DNA from: Chloropicon primus
Lineage: Eukaryota; Chlorophyta; Chloropicophyceae; Chloropicales; Chloropicaceae
NCBI GenBank assembly: GCA_023205875.1
Contig: CP060761.1
Coordinates: 796,322 to 860,321, forward strand
Direction: 5' to 3'
Length of the DNA stretch: 64,000 nucleotides
Below, in pieces: positions 8,501 through 16,104 of the stretch. The stretch's first letter is position 1; every line of letters begins with the position of its first letter. The notes beneath the pieces were generated by a model, which saw nothing but the letters and a program-made list of their open reading frames with translations, did not search any database and was not told the origin of the DNA. The position numbers were made by a program, and so were the translations under genes.

Positions 8501-10907
8501 CAGCAACTCTTGGGAGCTTCACAAAAGTCCCCACGATCGCGGTGGAGATTTCTTCCGCTCCCGGGGAGTCCAACCTCTTCTCGCTCACCGCTAGCGGCAA
8601 CTCCGTTCCCTTTTCCTCTGACACCAGAGCTTCCACGTATCTCGCAATGTTATCCACTGTCGGGTAATCAAAGACGAGAGTTGTTGGCAACTCGATCCCG
8701 ATGCTTTCCTGCAGCGAACTGCTAAACGCGACGGCTTGCATGGAGGACAAGCCGCTGTCAAACAGTGGGGAGTCGTCTTGAAGATTCTCAAGATCGAACG
8801 TTGCTAGCAACGACTTCACGGTGCTCTGGATCGCTTGACTTTGGCCACGTTCCCCTGCCCCCGAGGAAGCCAGCTTCTTCCGCGCACTGAGCACATCCAG
8901 AGCAGTCACCGGAAGCAAGCGCCTGTAGTAACCAAGGTCCTCGGGGGGCGACGAGACGACCCAAACCCAAATGTTCCTGTCAGAATGAGCTTCCAGCAAG
9001 GGCAAGATCTCCTCGAGATCCTTGTCGACTAGGGAATTCACAAATATCCCGACGCCGCGGGCGGGCGGAATTCTGTCCAGGACATTGACCAGGCATTCAA
9101 CCGAGTTCAAGCTCTCGTGGGGGTACTGGATCAAGACAGGGTTGTCTGCATCCATCTGTTGCACATCCCCGAGATCACCCGTTTCTGCCACAAGAGTCAA
9201 GGCCGAGCGGATCATCTTGGCTTCCGCAAAGTGACTTGACAGCATTCGTTTCAACACCTTCCCCGTCGCATTCGTTGGGAGCCTCGGCATGAAGTGGATG
9301 CTCGAAGGCACTTTGAAGTCCGAGAGCTGGCCCTGGCAAAAGCGAGTGAGCTCCTCCTTGGTGACATCCGTCCCTGGAGCGCACACCACCGCTGCCTCGA
9401 CCATCTCGCCCATCATCTCACTGGGGACTCCGAAGACAGAAGCAGCTTTGACATTCGGGTGCTGCAGGATCACGTTCTCGACCTCAACCGAGTACACGTT
9501 CTCGCTGCCGCACAGAATGACGTCCTTGCTCCTGTCCACAATCGTGATGTAGCCTTCGGAATTCATCCTTGCGAGGTCTCCGGTGTGGAACCACCCATCC
9601 TCCACGAAGGAGCTTTGGCCCCAGTAGCCATCAAACACCGTCGGGCCTTTCACAATGACCTCACCGACGTCAGTGTCGTCTGGCAAGATATCGCGCCCAT
9701 CAGAATCGACCACCCTGACATCGAGGATGGAGAACGCTCTTCCCGAAGTGGCGACGAGGTCGACCACTTGGGCAGGAGACGATTCTGCCATGAGCTCCTC
9801 GTCGACGAGGGACATGCTGATCTTCCCGCAACACTCCGTCATGCCATACGAAACGAAGAACCTGCACCCGAAGAGCGCGATGACCTTCTTTTGGGTCGCC
9901 GGCGCCAGCGGGGAGCCACCACAGGACAAGATCCTCATGCTGGAAAGGTCCATCACCTGAGCCACTGGGCTGTTGACGAGGATAGAAAGCATCGTGGATG
10001 CCATGTTCACGCAAGTCACACACTCCCTTTCCAAGGTCGACAGCACCCTCGAGACCTCGAACGCGGGGATGACCACATGCCTCCCGCCGCAGTACGTCAC
10101 CGAGTATATCGCGAAAGCATCCACAAGGTGAAACATCGGGGCAACGTGTGCCCACACGTCCTCCTTGCCCATCTCCATCTCGTGGACCATGGCGTAGCCG
10201 TGCTTGCACACAATGCTTTGGGTCAGCATCACCTGCTTTGGCTTGCCGGTCGTGCCGCTGGTGTAGTAAATCTGGTAGGGGGACTCCGGGTTCACGTGAA
10301 CCCCAAAACCAAACTCTTCGCCAGCCTTGCCACCGAACCTCTCACCGGACCCATCGGAGAGGTCGACCTTGCCGATCTCCTCGTCGAAGAACGTGTCAGT
10401 GTCGTGCTCGTGGTGCCTCCTCTGCATCCAGACGCTGCCCCGCTCGCCCACCCAGCAGACGGGCGGAACGCTCACGCTCCCGTCCCCCGCAAGCAAGTCC
10501 AAAGCACCGCAGACCACGTTCTGGTAGCTCACGTGAGCCACAAGGACGCTCAACGGGCTCGAGTCCTCCAGGACGTACGCCAGCTCGTTGGCGGTGGCGT
10601 GGGTGTTCACGTTGACCACCGCCGCCTGCATGGCCGCCGCCGCAAAGTGAACCCCCATGACGCGGAGGTCGTTGGGCATCATCACAGCGATCCTCTGGCC
10701 ACCAGGTCGAGGCCAGAACCTCTCCAGGAACACAGCCGTCCTCAGGACTAGGTCGCCCAGGTCCTTATACGTCATCACGGGCTCCCCGTCCTGGCAGACC
10801 GCGATGCGACTCTCATTACCTCGGATGCCGTGGACCAGCATGCTCCACACGTCGTGCACGGGCGGCGGCTCAAGCAGCCACTCCGCCATCGCCTTCGACG
10901 ACGGCAT
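1..10907 (-). CDS. Giant modular type I polyketide synthase, AMP-ligase loading, no AT domain seen (C-terminus outside window)
   Basis: One open frame runs from ATG 10907 to the left edge (3635 codons, no stop); an in-frame stop lies at 10923-10925. Domains read from translation: AMP-binding ligase at residues 1-560 (YYTSGTTGKPKQV near 213, ATGKVLKRML near 550); ACP1 (GLSSMQAV, carrier Ser about 722); KS1 with DTACSSS (Cys942), HGTGTALGDPIE (His1076) and KSAVGHAEAG (His1117); DH with HVIFGRKLFP (His1260) and DCCLQ (Asp1392); KR with GGSGALG (about 1656) and the Ser/SSYAGAN set (Tyr1793); ACP2 (MDSLG, Ser1954); KS2 with Cys2185, HGTGTSLGDPIE and KASIGHTES; an unrecognised linker at about 2450-2670; then four crotonase-like domains from 2676 onward. 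No AT GHSxG motif was seen, so malonyl loading would have to come in trans, as reported for some algal multimodular PKSs. The ligase predicts a fatty or aryl acid starter. The product is unknown. No intron is visible. Confidence 0.93.
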   Translation of the reverse strand, partial: MPSSKAMAEWLLEPPPVHDVWSMLVHGIRGNESRIAVCQDGEPVMTYKDLGDLVLRTAVFLERFWPRPGGQRIAVMMPNDLRVMGVHFAAAAMQAAVVNVNTHATANELAYVLEDSSPLSVLVAHVSYQNVVCGALDLLAGDGSVSVPPVCWVGERGSVWMQRRHHEHDTDTFFDEEIGKVDLSDGSGERFGGKAGEEFGFGVHVNPESPYQIYYTSGTTGKPKQVMLTQSIVCKHGYAMVHEMEMGKEDVWAHVAPMFHLVDAFAIYSVTYCGGRHVVIPAFEVSRVLSTLERECVTCVNMASTMLSILVNSPVAQVMDLSSMRILSCGGSPLAPATQKKVIALFGCRFFVSYGMTECCGKISMSLVDEELMAESSPAQVVDLVATSGRAFSILDVRVVDSDGRDILPDDTDVGEVIVKGPTVFDGYWGQSSFVEDGWFHTGDLARMNSEGYITIVDRSKDVILCGSENVYSVEVENVILQHPNVKAASVFGVPSEMMGEMVEAAVVCAPGTDVTKEELTRFCQGQLSDFKVPSSIHFMPRLPTNATGKVLKRMLSSHFAEAKMIRSALTLVAETGDLGDVQQMDADNPVLIQYPHESLNSVECLVNVLDRIPPARGVGIFVNSLVDKDLEEILPLLEAHSDRNIWVWVVSSPPEDLGYYRRLLPVTALDVLSARKKLASSGAGERGQSQAIQSTVKSLLATFDLENLQDDSPLFDSGLSSMQAVAFSSSLQESIGIELPTTLVFDYPTVDNIARYVEALVSEEKGTELPLAVSEKRLDSPGAEEISTAIVGTFVKLPRVAEGLTCLWNDAISCTPLSRWDFSARSRHTMFPNFGGFLVGVMNFDNEVFKMSFQETAFIDPQQRHLLESVSCLNHSLRGEAKLGASVGVVVGISLNDYAEKYPANQPGAYMATGGHLSAASGRLSYTFGYSGFSMSVDTACSSSLVSLHLTRVGMSINQVECGVACGVNLILSPRWSMICWKASMLTLDGRCKTLDSSADGYVRSEACGSVALAPLRYEDLSRGREAILRGSFVNQDGRSSGLTAPSGPAQAGLILSMLEISRMHPCDVSKLQMHGTGTALGDPIEVSAAFSALDVAMESRTEKLVLGAAKSAVGHAEAGAGMVGLEQLLAWTAHYTVPVLHLREMNPHLHHPMDKCASNGRPNFCVGRQFASSAVADRMLGSASAFAFQGTNANVLVEKLQFVSRRSRVPDLCCSHKQWISIESTPRALVDRVSLLREVEFGFGLNSRSKPAVFLQDHVIFGRKLFPGAAFFEIAYEAIAFMAPNDGKRKSVVASLLDCIIASPFTMKNPESVGTVRVRCNQHGAVDVFKSGSSATSFTGSTSLACSIDSNEKANETRLRRQDENGSCRSGRTMWEGGENEYCVPPNLMDCCLQLATVPESSSTEESRARIPVALSMYWSTVTHGPGLHDLHAWLDGDKHDSESNHSVSQSYPHKVLSLALGLQVKMPKALASDEAPRKAQMPQKSMAMLYFTTFRAENPRESAGLFGNRSSPHIAFDDLDATVPSARHALQIMHCIQSSQALNLKASVHTVSRSHNRLPMVGEMSSLHSHMLRSISRSLHCENAEFVPLNVQVSAYESGQSGFVFGVTGQKGEDCWREIQLEGGYSSSFKICQRPVGRLTVLNRMDKAEHALITGGSGALGRTVKAMMSELGCKNISLASRNARYNMEEVLSQESLTTVVVRCDMSSLEERDCLLRNGNFHSPNMTFVHASGALADSVFMNQRAKDLRSTFSSKVVVGDVVCDSLKNLKGKAVLFSSSASLLGAPGQSSYAGANAALNHFALAQRQKGCSVSALNYGPWGQSGMGSNQSLQHRFNRLGLGLLNPSDGLLALQKSMNTFGIGAPLRGDFESGFYGVINPSVDRPLDEYHPIYSQVALHASKALSGGAEPVPEEIVSEAKSEKVISQIKGAFEDIVGVEADVDSPLIESGMDSLGAVEFRSNLSQMFGLELPPTLVFDYPTIQEIARFLQGSIVEKPLGGDKTQISSTQPDPQELPVSVVEILDMVFKIPTLDEGSHSSSFLRLNTPHTKTPYDRWDIEADYSPARTVGTSYCRFAAYCRDIKSFDARSFKMSIQEATHIDPQQRILLQETSKILLLSPLTTDVMSQAGVYLGCMWDEYKEVLSSHGHGHTVFGIVGNGRSFMVGRVSYQFGLNGPCIVTDTACSSSLVAMHLGLHDIQGESCPSALVAGVNAILLADTVVQLCQLGALSPSGRCKTFDADADGYGRGEGFAVIHMGAPSGDTGAGVAVLGSAVNQDGRSSSFTAPHGPSQQSLILRALQRGKKSPQHVDYVSLHGTGTSLGDPIEVGAIGGMLQSAKFGSGESPDAHVLALGSSKASIGHTESTAGLAGLLLASFALTKSIGAPFRFRNMNPYVTSALKGWTSLAKAPLSATSLAHSEIAGTSSFGMSGVNSHCSLTALRSSSIPKRIVDGSTKHLYVHQSASSFVLYSEVKGNSVNPVKHTVRVDSNVPLCHFTSTIHSRKTLDESVLLEIADSQLQIMKRDANVKHFLVNCSFSRTPMLPAYLSSSSFPSLGSFSLEGSGPEPETRELLRGHCNFFSSGETLGGEKVSGTGQSVEAIFELQRRSERDDIFNFVGIPFGTLINATDFLADRLSRISLLSSVDCIHSNLNAIHQNNALRVSLNAAGMSADGTGPALEGVQVGFTRSPRADGHDKVICYEGEVLTVVLNDPDSDNALGIEMLSELNQIFSKASKPIHLKANGRNFCFGAKVSEMENFMKGLELFGNLYSALLAYEHPIIVTCHGNTYGGGMLFPCLADIVVAQDSATFSFPEVKRGLVPGMVSLAAKQRIPEHVCRRLMLTGEQIGSLEAVNLGLVDFTVRGTDDLEGDFVASLSKHRDVSTHTKRLTKSSCWSEGLYHCLAFADDKVTEPSAAKVDCLDCTVEVKDGVCTLVIKDKTHLCGALEIGQSIEKVMLALAGAGIGERDATGVRVLLIELTAGSRDASASTAEDVNLGDASAIRRAQMQMIALLEYLQSLSHFTACTCSGDLSAMGLGITSSCDWVSAYSDAALPVSQMSSINALGPITLKCLDHRMGTTALYNCLSASEPVSAAGLCDLGMVNNVITSVEDNSLRNAISRARKLPDLAASATTEMMRKPLTPSSLMEAVWDVDLSSQQSPEDFAPTFAVTESDSISASIFTVDVSCPVDAFGERISVLRNIAAVLDVATSAGEQRLLVLENSSKEGDFTSFSEPPQDTKYSFIHAQTSLIRKLMQFKGVLIVVCKGAMTSDALVALGYADVVVAQDSATFSFPEVKRGLVPGMVSLAAKQRIPEHVCRRLMLTGEQIGSLEAVNLGLVDFTVRGTDDLEGDFVASLSKHRDVSTHTKRLTKSSCWSEGLYHCLAFADDKVTEPSAAKVDCLDCTVEVKDGVCTLVIKDKTHLCGALEIGQSIEKVMLALAGAGIGERDATGVRVLLIELTAGSRDASASTAEDVNLGDASAIRRAQMQMIALLEYLQSLSHFTACTCSGDLSAMGLGITSSCDWVSAYSDAALPVSQMSSINALGPITLKCLDHRMGTTALYNCLSASEPVSAAGLCDLGMVNNVITSVEDNSLRNAISRARKLPDLAASATTEMMRKPLTPSSLMEAVWDVDLSS

Positions 10908-11868
10908 TGCGATCCCGCACTCTCACGCGGCAATCTCACAACAACAACAATCCCAGCTCCTCCGCTCCTCCTCTCGCGTTCGCGGAAAAACAAAAACCCA
11001 ACGACGAACGAAACGAAACGAAACGAAACGAAACCAAAAGGACGATCCTCTCTCACACTCGCTTCCTCACTCACTCACTCACTCGCACGCACGCTCTCTC
11101 GTTCGCTGCTCGCTCCTCCCAGCTCTCTCTCTCTCACACACACACCGACCCCTCTCGGCCCAAGGAAAAACGTCAACGCCGCGCCAGATCCTTCCGGTGC
11201 GAAGCACGCGCAAGTGTCTGCGGTCGGTCCTGTCACGCACGCACGCACACCTCGTCTTGGTTCGGTTCTGTCTCGCTCTTCGTGTCTCGTTCGCTCCGAT
11301 CGGTTAGGTTTTGCCGCGGCGGCTGGGCGTTACGATTTTTTCTCCCTTTATTATTAGGGGGGAACGAGGATCGGGGTGGCGGGAGAGTGAGGGGACTCAT
11401 CCACCTTTGGGGATAATGGAGGGAGGGGACGTCGACCAGGATGGAGGGGAGAGGGAGGAGGGGAGAGAGGAGAGGGGTCCTTGATCCTTGGATTGAATGA
11501 AACCTTACCGATTTTCTCCCTTTTTATTAGGGGGGAACGAGGATCGGGGTGGCGGGAGAGTGAGGGGACCCATCCACCTTTGGGGATAATGGAGGGAGGG
11601 GACGTCGACCAGGATGGAGGGGAGAGGGAGGAGGGATCCTTGATCCTTATCCTTGGATTGGGAGTCTCCTGAATCCGGTTCAGGAAGTCGTGCGTACGCA
11701 CAAATATTTTGTCGTATAGCTCGAGTTGGTTGATTGTTATATAAATGGCAGGGTTCATTATAGAAGAGAAAGGGAAGAGACGGTTCTTTCTCTCGGCCGC
11801 AGGCTCGCTCGAGGTGGGCCTCCCCTCCCCGAACCCCGGTACGACGCCGCCTCCGTCGTCGTCCTATC
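10908..11868. promoter_or_regulatory. PKS upstream region with paired 173-bp repeat and AAACG microsatellite
   Basis: This stretch lies between the PKS start and the 3' end of the SFT2-like gene. It holds an (AAACG)n run near 11007-11037, pyrimidine-rich and CACA tracts to 11150, and two direct copies of a 110-140 bp sequence starting TTATTAGGGG at 11351 and 11524 (173 bp apart). The second copy ends about 11640. The pair lies roughly 440-750 bp upstream of the PKS start. No gene was found. Confidence 0.6.
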
Positions 11869-12357
11869 CTACCAATCATCCATGTCGCCAAAGCACCGGC
11901 CGAGGCAGCCCTTGAGCATGCGCTGGCCAAAGGGAATGTACGTCATGCAGTACCACACCAGGGCGCAGATCTGCATCAGCAGGAAGATCAAGGTCAGGGG
12001 AAGGCTGTTGAGCTTGAGGGCGGCGTAGAGCGTGAACCCGATGGAAGAGAGGTAAACGCACGTCGCCGCGAGCCTGTGGCCCTTGACCATGTTCTTAATC
12101 TGTCTCCACGGACCCATTAGGAAACAGGTGCACCCTATCGACAGCATATTCCCCAACGTGTAGCAGGTGGCAAACTTCTTTATCCTGGAGACAAAGCAAA
12201 AGCAAGAAACGTCCGTCGTCGTCAGAGCACTGGATCGTTGGAAGTGAAGCAATGCGAGCTGAACGGAACTAAAGCGAAGTGCTGGGGGAGAACAACGACG
12301 AACTCCCCGTCCCTGGTCGCCCTCCTCCCGCACTGCATCCCTCTCTCTCTCTCCCTC

Positions 12358-12389
<32 letters not shown>

Positions 12390-12638
12390 AGCCGAGCAGC
12401 CGTGGCACACTTACTTTGGCACAGGGAACAGGAAGAATGACGAAAGGAGTGAGAGCAAAATACCCAGACCCAGGCAGATGGCGAACCCATAAAGCCTTTG
12501 CATCTTCGTCAAGGATATGCTGTCCTCCAAATCCCCCAAGAGCGACTCCTCCTTCTCCTTGAGTCCCACGGACTCCTTCATCTTGTCCAGAAAGTTCCCC
12601 GAGGACGAAGACCCCTTGAATGGGTTCGAAAAATCCAT
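11869..12638 (-). CDS. SFT2/GOT1-type vesicle transport membrane protein (2 exons)
   Basis: Exon 1 is 12638-12415 and exon 2 is 12184-11869, joined across a 230-bp intron (donor GTAAGT, acceptor CCAG). The spliced frame is 540 nt, 179 aa. It starts at the first ATG (MDFSNPFKG); an upstream TTG extension is ignored. The protein has a soluble N-terminus, then four hydrophobic segments. The MGPWRQIKNM...R..AT loop between helices 2 and 3 is characteristic of SFT2 proteins, which act in retrograde endosome-to-Golgi transport. The intron contains a (CA)n tract (about 12358-12385). Family assignment is firm; the transport step is inferred. Confidence 0.88.
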
Positions 12639-13238
12639 CACAAACCCTTCCCTCAAACCAATCCACTATAACTCTCCTCTCCTCTCCTCTCCTCTCCTCT
12701 GAGTATGTGCCTGTGCCTGTGTCTGTGTCTGGTCGCTCTCCGTCTCGTCTCGTGTGTTGGAGCGGGTGGCAGCGTGACAAGGCGCAAGCTCGCCGCGATG
12801 GTGTCCCCCCTCCTCGCCCCTCTCCTCCTCCTCGTCCCTCTTCGTCCCCTCGCGCGTCTTCCTCTTCCTCTTCCTCTCTCCGCGTCCTTGCCTTCCTCCT
12901 CGGAACGTTGCTCGGCTCGAGTGAGGGCTCTTTCGAAAGAGGAAGAGACGCTCTATCGTTCCCTTGCACCTTCCTCTTCACCCACTCCCGTCCCTCTCCG
13001 CCCTGCCTCTCTCTTTCTCGACCTCTCCCTCGCGCCTCTTCCTCCTCCGTGTTCGTCGCCAGCGCCAGAAGGAGGAGGCGCCAGCGCCAACGCCGGAACC
13101 AGGAGGAGAAGAGAAGAGGAGAGGAGAGGAGAGGAGGAGGAAAGGGCGCTGCACCTAAACCTTCTCGCATTCATTCATTCATTCATTCATTCATTCATTC
13201 ATTCGTTTGTTTGTTTGTTTGTTTGTTTGTTGACTGCG
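12639..13238. promoter_or_regulatory. Bidirectional promoter region between the SFT2-like and carrier genes
   Basis: A 600-bp divergent interval rich in CT and GA tracts. It holds a palindromic TTTCGAAA element (12921-12950, sense with the carrier gene) and a CATT run passing into a GTTT run (about 13168-13229) that ends just before the carrier ATG. No further gene is supported. Confidence 0.55.
12921..12950 (+). promoter_or_regulatory. Palindromic TTTCGAAA / GAGAC upstream element, single copy
   Basis: GAGGGCTCTTTCGAAAGAGG is followed by AAGAGACG. The same skeleton recurs upstream of PRP6, AHA1 and CAP-G2. Here it lies about 300 bp upstream of the mitochondrial carrier start, in the same orientation. 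Confidence 0.5.
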
Positions 13239-14581
13239 ATGATGGCTGGAAAGGAGCACCACCAGGAGGGGAACACCTTGCAGACGATGCACCCGGTGTT
13301 CAAGGTAAGTCCATCGAACTCAACCAACTCATGGAACATTGGATGGAATCCTTCCTTCCTTTCGTTTCGTTTCGTTTCGTTTCGTTCTCTTGATGGAAGG
13401 AAGGACGGACTGAGTTTCCATCACCTTTGCCACCTTTGGACCTGCTCCTGATGCTGATGCTGGTTTGATTCCCATTCCTATTCCTATTCCTGTTCCTGTT
13501 GCTGTTGCTGTTGCAGGAGCTGCTGTCGGGTGGGACGGCGGGTGCCTTTGCGAAGAGTGCGGTCGCTCCGCTGGAGCGGGTGAAGATTATTATACAGACC
13601 AGCGGGGCTCTGGCCCTCCAGGACTCGAGGAGAGCAGCAGCAGCAACAGCAGTGACCACCAGCACCAGCACCAGCGGAGGGTTGACGACGGCGGTGGCCA
13701 GGGGAGGCATCCCCATGGTCATGAGGAGCATAGTGACGAGCGAGGGCGTGAGGGGGCTGTGGAAGGGGAACGGGGCCAGCGTGCTGAGGGTCGTCCCTTA
13801 TGCGGCCTTGCACTTTTCTGCATACGAGAGGTACAGGACTTGGGTCTTGGACATCGACAGCGAGAGCCTTCCCCGGCACGTCCGGTCCCTTGGCCAGACT
13901 CCGGCGGTCGACCTGGTTGCTGGCTCGATGGCGGGGGCGACGGCCGTGAGCCTGACGTACCCCCTGGACCTGCTCAGGACCAGGATGGCTTGGAGGTCCT
14001 CGGGAATAAACGCGCCGCGGGGGCCAGGCGCCGAGGCCGTGGGCAGGGCCGCTGGTCTCCAGAGGTCCACCATCCTCAGCATGCTGGGCCAGATTGCCAG
14101 GAAGGAGGGCATCGCGGGGTTCTACAAGGGAGTGAGCCCCAGCCTGCTCGGGATATTTCCCTACGCCGGCCTCAAGTTCTTCGTGTACCAGTACTTGAAG
14201 ACCCTGTACGTCAAGGGGAGCCCAGGGTCCGAGGGGGGGAGCGGGGACCTGGCTGGCGTCAGGGTCGCCACCTCCATGAAGCTGGTATTCGGAGCCTGCG
14301 CGGGGCTCGTAGCGCAGACGGTGACCTACCCCCTGGACGTCGTGAGGAGGAGGATGCAGGTGCAGGACATGGTCACCGCCGGGGACGGTGCCCAGGGCCA
14401 CCACCACCGCATCAGGAGCTCCTGGCACGGCCTGCGCTTGATTTACACCACCATGGGCGTCAGGAGGGGACTTTACGCGGGGCTCTCCATCAACTACTTG
14501 AAAGTGGTGCCGTCCACCGCGATAGGGTTCGCGGTCTACGACTGCGCCAAGGAGTACTTGCACCACAGGACCCACATCTGA
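13239..14581 (+). CDS. Mitochondrial carrier family protein, CoA-carrier-like (2 exons)
   Basis: Exon 1 is 13239-13304 (starts ATGATGGCT) and exon 2 is 13517-14581; the 212-bp intron has GTAAGT and TTGCAG borders. Spliced length is 376 aa, near the family norm. The three carrier signatures are visible: APLERVK, YPLDLLRTRM and YPLDVVRRRMQ, each opening one third of the protein, giving six predicted transmembrane helices in the inner mitochondrial membrane. The segments GFYKGVSPSLLGIFPYAGLK and GLSINYLKVVPSTAIGF resemble the plant and SLC25A42/A16-like coenzyme A carriers. Subfamily is inferred from these motifs; a different nucleotide substrate is possible. The intron contains a TTTCG microsatellite (about 13360-13386). 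Confidence 0.88.
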
Positions 14582-14923
14582 TGAGGGGGCGGCCTGTCGC
14601 AGGGAGGGGCGGGAGTCTTGGGCGCAAAAAAAAAAGCGGGAGAAATAATCTTCTAAAACAAACCAGACTCACTATTTATGATGGTATTGTTGTCGTCTTA
14701 TGATTTTTTGACTTTGGTACAAAATGAATCCTCCGCCGGCCGCTCGGTCGTGCCCAGCGACGCAAAGGAATCAAGAAAGAGAGAGAGAGAACGAGTATGC
14801 GCACGTGTGTGTGTGTGTGGTGGACCTCCTTCCGCGGCACCTCCCCTCGTGCGTTCGATCGTTCGTTCGGTTTCCCGCCGGGGGAGGGCGTCGCCCCTCC
14901 TCCTCCACCTCCTCCTCCACCTC
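14582..14923. other. Convergent 3' intergenic region
   Basis: Lies between two converging stop codons. It contains an A-rich stretch, a GAGA tract and a short (GT)n tract near 14800-14820. No gene, RNA or conserved element was recognised. Confidence 0.6.
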
Positions 14924-15388
14924 CTACATGACTACGCAGCAGGCCTTCTTCCCCTTCCTCTTACCTCCCGACGCCCGCGCCTTGTCCTCATTGGGCTGCC
15001 TCACCACCACGTGCATGGTCACCATCTTCTGCCCTTGCGGGTTCCCCATGGAGTGGTGGAGCTCCTTGACCAGCTTCTGATCGTCCAGCATCCTCCCACC
15101 GAATATTATCCGCAACTCCTGCGCTGTCCTGGGCACCACAGCAGTACCCGAAGAAGTTCCGCCCGTGGTTCCCACTCCCTGCGGACTCCCCGTGGTGGTC
15201 GCGCTCCCGTCACCCTCCTTGCTGTTGTTGTTGTCCCCTCCTCCTCCTCCTCTGTTGACCTTGGGCCATTCGTGTATGATCTTCTCCTTCAAGTTCAACA
15301 CCGTACAAGTCTTGGGAAAAACGTAAGGACCGAAGTCTCCCCCAACATGCCTGAACCTGATGTTATACCCCTCCATCTCCATCCCCAT
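14924..15388 (-). CDS. Membrane-anchored ubiquitin-fold protein (MUB) with prenylation box
   Basis: 154 aa, intronless. The ubiquitin-like fold is seen in IRFRHVGGDFGPYVFPKTCTV..LKEKIIHEWP and RTAQELRIIFGGRMLDDQKLVKEL, followed by a basic hinge (GGKRKGKKACC) and a C-terminal CVVM CaaX box; the Cys before it could be palmitoylated. In plants MUBs anchor E2 enzymes at the plasma membrane. This copy is longer than the usual ~115-120 aa because a Gly/Asn/Thr-rich loop of about 35 residues splits the fold after the first helix. The first of three close Met codons (15388, 15382, 15376) was chosen; the others cost only a few residues. Confidence 0.9.
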   Translation of the reverse strand: MGMEMEGYNIRFRHVGGDFGPYVFPKTCTVLNLKEKIIHEWPKVNRGGGGGDNNNSKEGDGSATTTGSPQGVGTTGGTSSGTAVVPRTAQELRIIFGGRMLDDQKLVKELHHSMGNPQGQKMVTMHVVVRQPNEDKARASGGKRKGKKACCVVM

Positions 15389-16104
15389 CCCCCCTTCCAC
15401 TCCCCTCCCCTTCCAAAAAAAAAAAAACACAAAGCGAGCGAGGAAGAGGTTCCTCCCGTGTCTCAAATTCCTCGTCCGCGGGTTCGATCGAAAGCTCTCT
15501 TCACGGCGGTTCGATCGGTTCAACTCCCCTCCCCTCCCCTCCCCTCCCCTCGCCTCGCCTCGCCTCGCCTCCCCTCGCCGTGTCTTCGTCTTGGTGCGCG
15601 ATGATCGATCGCCCGTCCCCTCGGCTCTTTGATCAGAAACCTTGATCCTCACAGGGAGGAAAACCTTTGAGCGTCGCGTGTCGGTTACGATCGAGCGGGA
15701 GAGAGAGGAAGAGGGAACGGGGTGGAGCGGGCGGGAGGGGAAGGGGGAGGGGAAGAGAGTTGAACCGATCGAACTGCCGTGAAGAGAGCTTTCGATCGAA
15801 CCCGCGGACGAGGAATTTGAGACACGGGAGGAGGAGGAAACGAACGGACGATCGGGACAACCTTGGGGGGGTGAGTCACGGGGGTGAGTCACGGGGTAGG
15901 GGACGGAACCAAGGGCGAACGGGGGAAGGGAGCGGAAGGGCGAGGCGAGAAATCGAACCGCCGTGAAGAGAGCTTTCGATCGAACCCGCGGACGAGGAAT
16001 TTGAGACACGGGAGGACGAGGAAACGACCGGGTTTGCCTCGATCGAGGGTTTGGGCTCGTGTGTGCGTGTCTAGTGGGACGGTGAAGGGAGAGGGAGCGT
16101 CACG
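15389..16104. promoter_or_regulatory. Divergent promoter region with three copies of a ~75-bp element
   Basis: Copy a (15451-15530) is inverted and reads with the MUB gene. Copies b (15761-15840) and c (15949-16025) are direct, 184 bp apart, and read with the C2 gene. All share CCGTGAAGAGAGCTTTCGAT and ATTTGAGACACGGGAGGA. The core CTTTCGATCGAA is palindromic, and a GAGAC follows about 25 nt downstream, recalling the TTTCGAAA elements elsewhere in the window. A CCCCT/CGCCT pyrimidine tract lies at about 15526-15580. Confidence 0.6.

Noticed and set aside
9294-10751. Long plus-strand frame of 485 codons
   Set aside because: Antisense shadow of the AMP-ligase domain; His/Val/Arg-rich low-information translation and no family resemblance.
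1-10907. Acyltransferase (AT) domain in the PKS
   Set aside because: No GHSxG-type motif or AT-sized gap was found in translated intervals between KS1-DH, KR-ACP2 or KS2-crotonase.
15481-15520. tRNA-like B box (GGTTCGATC) in the 75-bp element
   Set aside because: No cloverleaf or A box could be drawn around it; GGTTCGATC arises from the palindromic core.
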